From: an uncultured Veillonella sp. | GTDB lineage: Bacteria > Bacillota > Negativicutes > Veillonellales > Veillonellaceae | NCBI RefSeq assembly: GCF_934230905.1 | Contig: NZ_CAKQFJ010000008.1 | Coordinates: forward strand, 21,909 to 85,908 | Length of the DNA: 64,000 nt | Reading direction: 5' to 3' | Shown here: positions 49,821 through 56,989 of the stretch, piece by piece | How the letters are laid out: the number at the start of each line of letters is the position of its first letter | Numbering within the stretch: position 1 is the first letter of the stretch | Notes under the pieces: model-generated | Database searches by the model: none | What the model was told of the DNA's origin: nothing | What the model saw: the letters and a program-made list of their open reading frames with translations, nothing else | Translations under genes and position numbers: made by a program

Positions 49821-51128
49821 ATGAAATCCTATATTGATGAGCTTGATAGAAACATATTTAATTTTGTGGAATATGAAGGATATGATGATCGGTATCCTTC
49901 CTTGTCTATGCAGGCTTTTTCATCCGACTTTTACGATGAAATTCGTCATGTTTCACGTAGATTATTTCAAATATTTTGTAAAGCTGCAAAAGTATTTCAA
50001 ATGGCACCAGATGACTTTGCTCGAAATATGGATATGCCAGACAATTTAATTCCTTACTTACATAAGTCGAATGCCTTAGGTTTACCGACGTGGTTATCTC
50101 GCTTTGATTTTGTTCTCGATGTAAATGGCAATTTGCGTATGGTAGAACTTAATGCAGATACGCCATGTTTTCTTATTGAAAGTTATTATGCCAATGAAGT
50201 GGCAGCTAATTATGTAGGACGAAAGCATCCTAATAAAGCCTGTCGTGAAGAGTTGCGTATATTTTTAAAACGTATGTACCATGCCGTGTTATCTTCTAAG
50301 TATGGTAGAGATGTATATGAGTCTATGAGAATAAATGGAGGTTGCCCATCTAAGGATCCTTTTGTATTCTCTTGTTTTCATGATTATTTTGAAGACTATG
50401 GTACAACACAATTCCTTATGAAGGAATTAAAAACAGCCTGTCCTGAGGCAGACACGCGATTCATATCCTTTTATGATATGAAGATTGATGATGAGGGTAT
50501 TCCTTTAGAAGATGGTAGTCATGCGACTCTATTATATCGATTGCATCCCATGGAACTTTTGATTGATGAACAAACACCTGATAATGAACCTTTGGGTGAG
50601 ATGTTCTTAGATTTGTACGAGGATGATACATTCGCACTTTTTAATCCGCCAGAGTCCATTATTCTACAAAATAAATCCTTTATGTCCTTAGTATATGCAT
50701 TGTATTTAACAGATCAATTTTTTACAAAACCAGATCGAGATATCATCGAGCGTTATTTGGCACCATCCTATTTTGAAAATGATTTTTCCGCTCTTGATGA
50801 TGGACTTTATATTCAAAAGGAGATTTGGGGCCGTGAAGGAAGGCATGTACAAGTTGTTCAAAAGCGTGGTGATACATCTGGACTTTATATGGAAAAGCTA
50901 GTTGATAACTATGACGATATCGTTTGTCGCGACAGTAAAAAGGTGATGTATCAAGACTTTATACAGCAGAAATGTTTTACTCATACAGTGGATTGTGGAG
51001 TGAAAGATGGATTTTTAACGGTATCCTGTTTTATGCTTGGTGATCAAGCTTCTGCGGTAGGATGTCGTTTTTCTCCGGAAGAGATAGCTGGTACAGAAGC
51101 ATACTTTGTACCATTACTAATAGAGTAA
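49821..51128 (+). CDS. Glutathionylspermidine synthase-like ATP-grasp ligase (YgiC/YjfC type)
   Basis: The 435-residue protein matches the synthetase domain of glutathionylspermidine synthase as found in stand-alone YgiC/YjfC proteins. The pre-ATP-grasp part has SRFDFVLDVNGNLRMVELNADTP, and ATP-grasp residues follow, including ILQNKSFMSLVYAL and GREGRHVQVVQKR; it ends AYFVPLLIE. It lacks the amidase half of E. coli Gsp. These ligases form amide bonds with ATP, and YgiC relatives have been proposed to act on peptide or polyamine substrates. The two tail proteins encoded around it are the obvious candidates here, by inference. It starts 14 bases after the first tail gene. Confidence 0.85.
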   Translation: MKSYIDELDRNIFNFVEYEGYDDRYPSLSMQAFSSDFYDEIRHVSRRLFQIFCKAAKVFQMAPDDFARNMDMPDNLIPYLHKSNALGLPTWLSRFDFVLDVNGNLRMVELNADTPCFLIESYYANEVAANYVGRKHPNKACREELRIFLKRMYHAVLSSKYGRDVYESMRINGGCPSKDPFVFSCFHDYFEDYGTTQFLMKELKTACPEADTRFISFYDMKIDDEGIPLEDGSHATLLYRLHPMELLIDEQTPDNEPLGEMFLDLYEDDTFALFNPPESIILQNKSFMSLVYALYLTDQFFTKPDRDIIERYLAPSYFENDFSALDDGLYIQKEIWGREGRHVQVVQKRGDTSGLYMEKLVDNYDDIVCRDSKKVMYQDFIQQKCFTHTVDCGVKDGFLTVSCFMLGDQASAVGCRFSPEEIAGTEAYFVPLLIE

Positions 51129-51226
51129 GGGAAATACTATGGAATTTTTGAACATATAGAGTATGGTTAAACGAAGGATAATAGGTGTACTTTGTAGTGG
51201 TTATGTCTACTTTAGAGAGGATGCGT

Positions 51227-52297
51227 ATGGAGTTTAATTGTTATGATGTCTTAGAGGTTCATGGCAACCGTTATGTAATCACTGAGAAAATTAAATACAT
51301 AGAGATTATTCCAAAAGCAGATAAGGAACAATCCTATAGGGGCCAGCCGTCTATGACAAAATCACCAGGTGATTATTGGCATGAATATGGGCTTAAAGCA
51401 GTTGAGGGAATTGATAAAATATGGTTAACCATTGAGTATAATGATAATGAATGGTGTACCATATCTAGAACATCCTATCATACACGGCCAGGAAAAGACT
51501 TTACATTACATCAAATCGGCCTAGAAAAGGTTGTTGATGTGGATGGTAAAAGTGATGCCTCAGTAGGGGATCGTGCTGGGTATAGAGAATATCAACTGCC
51601 TTGTGAAAATGGTGCTAGCGTATTTTTTGAAGAAGAGTGGTTTGAAGGCAAAACATTGTTTGCTGAAGGGTCACGAGTGCCTTTGGTGAATATTCGTTTG
51701 TGTAATGATGCAGCTGCTCAAGCTATTAAGCAAAAGATGCGTAATAAATCTATGAAAAAGAGATTTGAATCTGTTGCTATCGCTGTAGGGTGTGCAGTAC
51801 TATTCTTGTTATTCTTGCTTGGGTCGGACGACGACTTGTCTTGGCATAGTATACGCGCTATGTTTGGACTGCCTTATACGGCAAAAGAACATATGCATGA
51901 CACATCTGTGTATTATACAAAAACGGATTCGGATAGCGAATATGTATACACGTCTACACTAGATCCTGTTAGTACCGCATTGGACTTGATTGATTCTGTG
52001 AATGGTGATATTAACAATGAGCGGGATAACTTAGAAGAGGGACATGAAGTTATTGTCTTTTATTCAGGGGACTCGGTGTATATCATCATTAATGCGGATG
52101 GACAAACTAAGGTTAAGATATGTGAACAATCAAAATTGACACAAGAAGATTGGAAAATTATCGACCGTACATTAATTAGCTCACATATACTTGATTCTTA
52201 TGCGACTATGGTACGTCTAGGGGATAATAGTGGACGCGAACGATTGTATCCTACTGCAGGTTCTGGTAACACATCCAATACAAAATTATATTATTAG
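51227..52297 (+). CDS. DUF4178 membrane protein (second copy)
   Basis: This is a paralogue of the protein at 48143, with 356 residues: a DUF4178-like domain (about 1-175: FNCYDVLEVHGNRYVI, WHEYGLKAVEGIDKIWLTIEY), one transmembrane helix (about 190-210), and the same kind of C-terminal domain. The block LSWHSIRAMFGLPYT is matched by LSWHELRDEVGFPYT in the first copy. The frame opens at 51185. Alignment with the first copy and AGAGAGG six bases away favour the ATG at 51227. Low overall identity between copies suggests an old duplication. Its function is unknown. Confidence 0.72.
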   Translation: MEFNCYDVLEVHGNRYVITEKIKYIEIIPKADKEQSYRGQPSMTKSPGDYWHEYGLKAVEGIDKIWLTIEYNDNEWCTISRTSYHTRPGKDFTLHQIGLEKVVDVDGKSDASVGDRAGYREYQLPCENGASVFFEEEWFEGKTLFAEGSRVPLVNIRLCNDAAAQAIKQKMRNKSMKKRFESVAIAVGCAVLFLLFLLGSDDDLSWHSIRAMFGLPYTAKEHMHDTSVYYTKTDSDSEYVYTSTLDPVSTALDLIDSVNGDINNERDNLEEGHEVIVFYSGDSVYIIINADGQTKVKICEQSKLTQEDWKIIDRTLISSHILDSYATMVRLGDNSGRERLYPTAGSGNTSNTKLYY

Positions 52298-52307
52298 GAG
52301 GCTTATT

Positions 52308-52739
52308 ATGATTTATATACCAGATGTATTATTGACAATTTTTTATGCTTGCTTTGGCATTATATTAATGTTGACAGCGAATACAGTTATCGATTTCTTC
52401 GTGCCTGGTAAATTTAGTGACGAAATTAAGCGTGGTAATTGTGCTGTGGCTTGGCTTTCAGCAGGGTCATTTATCGGTATCGGTGAAATTTTGCGTGCTG
52501 TTATTATGTCACCAGCCGTGACTACGGCTGATACGTCCCTGTTACATGGCATTGTAGCCAGTGTTGTATACGCTGTGCTAGGTATTATACTATTTGTAAC
52601 GGGCTATATGTTTATCAATATTTGGCATCGTAAATATAAATTATCCGAAGAAATTATGCGTGGTAATACAGCGGCTGGTATTCTCGTATTTGGCATATTC
52701 GTAGGTCTTGCTCTTGTTATTAGCGGTGCTGTGCACTAA
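52308..52739 (+). CDS. DUF350 membrane protein
   Basis: The 143-residue protein has four hydrophobic helices in two similar halves, each followed by a SDEIKRGNCAVAWLSAG- or SEEIMRGNTAAGILVFG-type helix. This internal duplication is diagnostic of DUF350 (YjfL family). In E. coli yjfL stands next to yjfM and the ligase gene yjfC. The function is unknown; a channel or scaffold role is possible. TTAGGAGG precedes the ATG at 52308, so an upstream extension to 52230 within the DUF4178 gene is rejected. It begins 10 bases after that gene. Confidence 0.85.
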   Translation: MIYIPDVLLTIFYACFGIILMLTANTVIDFFVPGKFSDEIKRGNCAVAWLSAGSFIGIGEILRAVIMSPAVTTADTSLLHGIVASVVYAVLGIILFVTGYMFINIWHRKYKLSEEIMRGNTAAGILVFGIFVGLALVISGAVH

Positions 52740-52750
52740 GGGAGCGTTTT

Positions 52751-53311
52751 ATGTATAAGCCAAGTAAGAAAACTATATACCTTACAGGTGCTTTCGCCGC
52801 AGTTGCTGGTCTTGTAGGTGTGTATTCCTACTGGAACGATATCTCTTATGCTGTGTGTGATAAGGTTTATCCAGAGGCAAATGAAGGGGAGGTTCGATTA
52901 AAGGATAGTCAAGGTAATCGGTATTCTCTTTTAAACCATGGCGATGGAAAAGAAACCGCCTTGTATGATGATAATCGTTCAGTCACTTTTCACCGTGATA
53001 ATGGTGGAAACTTAGTGTGGGATGCAGGTTTGGCAAGTTTGTTACCAAGTATTGCAGCGGGATATTATATATTTCATGGTTTTAATCCGCCTACAGCACG
53101 CATGGATGGACGAACCATGACATATCGCGTGGCATCGCCATTGAAACCTTATGAGCAACCCACTGAATATTCATCATCAGGATCAACTATGCATGGCTAT
53201 GGGGGTGGAAGGAGCTTTCGTAGTTACGAGAATAATAGAAGTAAGAAAGCATCATCTATAGGACAGAAAGCTGGATTTGGTAGTGCTGGTGCACGGTCTA
53301 GTGCTTCGTAA
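52751..53311 (+). CDS. Membrane-anchored protein with Gly/Ser/Arg-rich C-terminal tail (second copy)
   Basis: The 186-residue paralogue of the 49234 product keeps the same plan and motifs: an N-terminal helix, VYSYWNDISYAVCDKVYPE, NHGDGKETALYDD, WDAGLASLLPSIAAGYY, and a C-terminal tail ending KAGFGSAGARSSAS. The region before the tail is Ser/Gly/Tyr-rich and variable. The strong conservation of the last 14 or so residues after a variable linker suggests these residues are recognised by a partner, perhaps the ATP-grasp ligase. GGGAG precedes the ATG, 11 bases after the DUF350 gene. Confidence 0.65.
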   Translation: MYKPSKKTIYLTGAFAAVAGLVGVYSYWNDISYAVCDKVYPEANEGEVRLKDSQGNRYSLLNHGDGKETALYDDNRSVTFHRDNGGNLVWDAGLASLLPSIAAGYYIFHGFNPPTARMDGRTMTYRVASPLKPYEQPTEYSSSGSTMHGYGGGRSFRSYENNRSKKASSIGQKAGFGSAGARSSAS

Positions 53312-53373
53312 TAGATACGATGGTTTGACACGTATGGTAATGAAAGTTAGTTTAAAATTTAGGAGACATAGTA

Positions 53374-53946
53374 TTGGCAAATTTATATATTGGGCTCGTT
53401 CATTATCCGATTATGAATAAACATAAAGAGGTAATAACGACGGCTATTACTAATTATGATATTCACGATATTGCGCGCGCATCTATTACTTATGATATAT
53501 CTAAATATTTTGTGATTCATAACATTCCAGCTCAACGAGAATTAACAGCTACCATTATGGAGCACTGGAAATCTGGTTTTGGTAGTACTTATAATCCAGA
53601 TAGAAAAGATGCTTTCACGGGCGTTGAACTTGTTAATTCTATTGCTGTTGCTGTACGTACTATTGAGGAGTTAGAAGGGGTGAAACCTATCGTAGCAACT
53701 ACCGATGCTCGGACCTATGATAATACAATTTCCTATGCACGGATGCGTGAACATCTTGAAAATGAGGGGTGCCCTGTGTTAGTATTATTTGGTACCGGTT
53801 ATGGTATGACAAAAGAAACGATGGAAAGCTTTGACTATATTTTAGAACCTATATATGGCCATGGTGAATACAATCATTTATCTGTGCGTAGTGCCGTTTC
53901 AATCATCTTAGATCGATTACGGGGTGAAGCATGGTGGAATAAATAG
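53374..53946 (+). CDS. SPOUT-type RNA methyltransferase (Methyltrn_RNA_4 family)
   Basis: The 190-residue protein resembles the small SPOUT-superfamily RNA methyltransferases often encoded next to trmD (Pfam Methyltrn_RNA_4). Visible features are LYIGLVHYPIMNK, ITNYDIHDIARAS, VATTDAR, and the knot-like segment LVLFGTGYGMTKE with YNHLSVRSAVSIILDRL. The target RNA is unknown. The start is TTG at 53374, preceded by AGGAGA. Between trmD and this gene lies the DUF4178/ligase cassette, which looks like an insertion into a trmD-methyltransferase pair. Confidence 0.85.
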   Translation: MANLYIGLVHYPIMNKHKEVITTAITNYDIHDIARASITYDISKYFVIHNIPAQRELTATIMEHWKSGFGSTYNPDRKDAFTGVELVNSIAVAVRTIEELEGVKPIVATTDARTYDNTISYARMREHLENEGCPVLVLFGTGYGMTKETMESFDYILEPIYGHGEYNHLSVRSAVSIILDRLRGEAWWNK

Positions 53947-53955
53947 GAGGCGTCT

Positions 53956-54693
53956 ATGTCAGGACATTCAAAATGGGCAAATATTAAACATAAAAAAGGT
54001 AAAACTGATGCATTGAAGGCTAAATTAGCTACGAAAATTGGTCGTGAGATTACTGTAGCCGCACGTATGGGAGGTGCAGATCCAACAGGTAATATGCGTT
54101 TGAAATTGGCTTTGCAAAAAGCTCGTGAAAACAATATTCCTAAGGATAATATTCAACGTGCTATCGACAAGGGCGTTGGCGCTACCGATATGAACGCGTA
54201 CGAAGAAATCGTATATGAAGGTTATGGTCCTGCAGGCGTTGCCGTTACTGTAGAGGTTATGACGGATAATCGTAATCGCGCGGCTGCTGATGTGCGTCAT
54301 GCCTTTTCAAAACAGGGTGGCAACCTTGGTGAAAGCGGTTGTGTAGGTTGGATGTTTAAATCTAAAGGCGTATTCGTTATCGATAAAGAAGGTCATGATG
54401 AAGATGAATTGACATTGTTAGCTCTTGATGCGGGCGCTGAAGACCTCAAATCTGAAGATGATGTGTTTGAAATCTATACAACACCAGAAGATTTTGATGC
54501 GGTAGAACAAGCCTTGGCTGATGCGGGGATAGAAACTGAAGTAGCGAAAATTACTATGATTCCAGATACGACAATCGAATTATCTGGTGATGATGCTGTA
54601 AAAATGCAAAAAATGCTCGATGTTTTGGATGATCTTGATGATGTACAAAACGTATATCACAATGGTATTTTGCCAGACGACGAAGAAGAATAA
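53956..54693 (+). CDS. yebC: YebC/PmpR family protein
   Basis: The 245-residue protein is a YebC-family member, with the N-terminal signature MSGHSKWANIKHKKGK, then ARMGGADPTGNMRL and YEGYGPAGVAVTVE. Members were long annotated as transcription regulators; recent work on the family points to relief of ribosome stalling at polyproline, so the regulator label is uncertain. AGGAGGC precedes the ATG, nine bases after the methyltransferase gene. A strong terminator follows. It normally precedes ruvC, as here. Confidence 0.95.
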   Translation: MSGHSKWANIKHKKGKTDALKAKLATKIGREITVAARMGGADPTGNMRLKLALQKARENNIPKDNIQRAIDKGVGATDMNAYEEIVYEGYGPAGVAVTVEVMTDNRNRAAADVRHAFSKQGGNLGESGCVGWMFKSKGVFVIDKEGHDEDELTLLALDAGAEDLKSEDDVFEIYTTPEDFDAVEQALADAGIETEVAKITMIPDTTIELSGDDAVKMQKMLDVLDDLDDVQNVYHNGILPDDEEE

Positions 54694-54702
54694 TAAGAAC
54701 AG

Positions 54703-54733
54703 GGAGTGCTCTTGGAGCACTCCTCATTTTTTG
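54703..54733 (+). terminator. Rho-independent terminator after yebC
   Basis: GGAGTGCTC (54703-54711) and GAGCACTCC (54715-54723) with a three-base loop are followed by TCATTTTTTG. Confidence 0.93.
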
Positions 54734-54804
54734 TGCTTATCTAGTTTTACCCTGTAAAAAGGTTAGAAAAATATCGTAAGTTCATGAATTTCGATGTTCC
54801 GATA

Positions 54805-54813
54805 TGCTATAAT
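54805..54813 (+). promoter_or_regulatory. Extended -10 promoter of the ruvCAB operon
   Basis: TGCTATAAT at 54805-54813 is a perfect extended -10. A weak -35 (TGAATT, 54785-54790) lies 17 bases upstream. No SOS box (LexA site) was recognised by eye. Confidence 0.6.
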
Positions 54814-54878
54814 AAAATAGATTATAATATTACGAGGTAAGCGTTGGCTTATCTCATTTTTAGACTGAAGGGGATGGA

Positions 54879-55376
54879 GTGCGGATTATAGGGATTGACC
54901 CTGGTACGGCAATTTGTGGATATGGCATTATTGACGTACAGGGTAGTAAACTAACGCCTGTAGCTTATGGGGCTATTACAACCCCAAAGGAATTAACAGA
55001 TGCACAGCGTTTAGAAATCTTATTTAATGATTTAAGCGATATTTTAGAGGAATATAAGCCGGATAAGTTTGGTATAGAGGAACTCTTTTTTAATCGTAAT
55101 GTAACGACGGCGATTAAGGTAGGTCAAGCTCGTGGGGTTATATTGCTGGCCGCAGAGCAACAGAGGATACCTATATATGAATATACGCCATTACAAATTA
55201 AACAGGCTGTTACCGGTTATGGTAAGGCCGATAAAAATCAGGTTATTTACATGACCATGAATATTTTGGGGATTCGTGAGAAAATTAAGCCCGATGATAC
55301 GGCGGATGCATTAGCAGTCGCCATTTGTACGGCGCATAGTTCTCACCAAGATAGATTGATGAGGTTAATTAAATGA
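54879..55376 (+). CDS. ruvC: Holliday junction endonuclease RuvC
   Basis: RuvC is the dimeric RNase H-fold nuclease that cuts Holliday junctions. The 165 residues include the first catalytic aspartate in GIDPGTAICGYG (Asp6), the glutamate in IEELFFNRN, and the final acidic pair in PDDTADALAVAIC. The start is GTG, with AAGGGGATGGA ahead of it. It overlaps ruvA by four bases (ATGA), typical of a ruvCAB operon. Confidence 0.97.
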   Translation: MRIIGIDPGTAICGYGIIDVQGSKLTPVAYGAITTPKELTDAQRLEILFNDLSDILEEYKPDKFGIEELFFNRNVTTAIKVGQARGVILLAAEQQRIPIYEYTPLQIKQAVTGYGKADKNQVIYMTMNILGIREKIKPDDTADALAVAICTAHSSHQDRLMRLIK

Positions 55377-55981
55377 TTGGGTATGTACGAGGCATTGTAA
55401 CACATCTATTCAAGGAATCTTGTTATGTAGATGTACATGGTGTAGGGTACCGTGTGTATGTGCCAACCACTACACGACAACAATTAATAGAGGGGCAAGA
55501 GGCCACATTGTTTACCTATCTCAATGTTCGGGAAGATGCGATGCAACTATACGGATTCTGGACAGAGGATGAGTACGAACTTTTTATTCTGCTCATTTCT
55601 GTTTCTGGTATTGGGCCAAAGGTCGGCCTAGGCATATTGTCCGGCATGACGCCAGAGGCGTTTAAATTGGCTGTTATTAATGGTCAGGTACAACAATTAA
55701 CAAAATTACCGGGCATAGGGAAAAAGTCGGCAGAGCGTCTTGTCCTAGAATTAAAAGATAAGTTAGCGAAGATGACTCAGATTAGTGTTGAAACACCTGC
55801 AGCCATCCAACCAATTGGTGTTACTCATAGCGGACCGAGCGGGGAGGCGATTGAGGCACTGGTATCATTAGGATATGCGCAAAAAGATGTGGAAGCACTA
55901 GTTGAATCCTTGAACGATGGTTCAAAAGATGTATCTGCATTGATAAAAGCTTGTTTAGTTGAACTTGGGAAAGGACGTTAG
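55373..55981 (+). CDS. ruvA: Holliday junction branch migration protein RuvA
   Basis: RuvA forms tetramers that hold the Holliday junction and load RuvB. The 202 residues have an OB-fold domain (about 1-63, MIGYVRGIVTHL, YVDVHGVGYRV), helix-hairpin-helix motifs (VSGIGPKVGLGILSG and LPGIGKKSAERLVLELKDK), and a C-terminal RuvB-contacting domain (about 150-202, EAIEALVSLGYAQKDVEALV). The order and length are normal. It starts inside ruvC and ends two bases before ruvB. Confidence 0.97.
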   Translation: MIGYVRGIVTHLFKESCYVDVHGVGYRVYVPTTTRQQLIEGQEATLFTYLNVREDAMQLYGFWTEDEYELFILLISVSGIGPKVGLGILSGMTPEAFKLAVINGQVQQLTKLPGIGKKSAERLVLELKDKLAKMTQISVETPAAIQPIGVTHSGPSGEAIEALVSLGYAQKDVEALVESLNDGSKDVSALIKACLVELGKGR

Positions 55982-55983
55982 CC

Positions 55984-56976
55984 ATGAACGAAGAAGTACG
56001 CCTCGTAGGCGGCGGTGATCGAGAAGAGGACGTGTGGCAATATAGTCTGCGACCTAAGTATTTTAATGAGTATATTGGCCAACGAGAGGCTAAGGATAAT
56101 CTAAATATTTATATTCAAGCTACTAAACAGCGTGGTGAAGCCTTAGATCATGTTCTGTTATATGGTCCTCCGGGGCTAGGTAAGACTACATTAGCTGGCA
56201 TTATTGCTAATGAGCTGGGTGTTAATTTTCGTATAACATCAGGTCCTGCTATAGAAAAAGCCGGAGATTTAGCTGCTATTTTAACGAATCTTGATGAACA
56301 TGATGTTTTGTTTATCGATGAGATTCATCGACTTTCACGAAGTGTAGAAGAGGTATTGTACTCTGCTATGGAGGACTATGCCTTGGATATCATCATCGGC
56401 AAGGGACCAAGTGCGCGTTCCGTCCGCATTGATTTACCAAAGTTTACGTTGGTTGGTGCGACGACACGAGCTGGGGCATTGGCTGCGCCATTGCGTGATC
56501 GATTCGGTATCGTGAGTCGATTGGAATATTACAAACAAGAAGAATTAGAATTTATCGTAACTCGTGCAGCGGATATCTTAAATATCGGCATTGAGAAAGC
56601 TGGTGCTAGTGAGATTGCTCGACGCTCGAGAGGAACACCGCGTATTGCGAATCGATTATTAAAACGAGTTCGCGATTTTGCACAAGTTGTGGGGAATGGT
56701 GTTATCACTGCAGATATTGCAGATGAGGCATTGAAACGTTTACATGTGGATAAGATGGGACTTGACCGCATTGATAGACGAGTGTTGAAGTGTATTATTG
56801 AAAATTATGATGGTGGCCCTGTGGGGATAGAAACAATAGCGGCTGCCGTCAGTGAAGAGAGAGATACCATCGAAGATGTGTATGAACCATATTTGATGCA
56901 ATTGGGATTTTTAGGTAGAACACCGCGGGGGCGTGTGGCTACTAAATTGGCTTATGATCATCTAGGTATTTCGTAA
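55984..56976 (+). CDS. ruvB: Holliday junction branch migration ATPase RuvB
   Basis: RuvB is the AAA+ motor that drives branch migration with RuvA. The 330 residues carry Walker A YGPPGLGKTTLA (around residue 60), Walker B VLFIDEIHRLSR, and the sensor region VGATTRAGALAAPLRDRFG. A winged-helix domain at the C-terminus ends GFLGRTPRGRVAT. The family-conserved N-terminus SLRPKYFNEYIGQ is present. It follows ruvA by two bases and closes the ruvCAB unit, with the SpoIID-domain gene 13 bases on. Confidence 0.98.
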   Translation: MNEEVRLVGGGDREEDVWQYSLRPKYFNEYIGQREAKDNLNIYIQATKQRGEALDHVLLYGPPGLGKTTLAGIIANELGVNFRITSGPAIEKAGDLAAILTNLDEHDVLFIDEIHRLSRSVEEVLYSAMEDYALDIIIGKGPSARSVRIDLPKFTLVGATTRAGALAAPLRDRFGIVSRLEYYKQEELEFIVTRAADILNIGIEKAGASEIARRSRGTPRIANRLLKRVRDFAQVVGNGVITADIADEALKRLHVDKMGLDRIDRRVLKCIIENYDGGPVGIETIAAAVSEERDTIEDVYEPYLMQLGFLGRTPRGRVATKLAYDHLGIS

Positions 56977-56989
56977 ACAGGGAAATAAA

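Noticed and set aside
48143..53311. Mobile element or prophage origin for the accessory cassette
   Set aside because: No integrase, transposase, terminal repeats or tRNA target is visible, and base composition by eye is like the neighbours.
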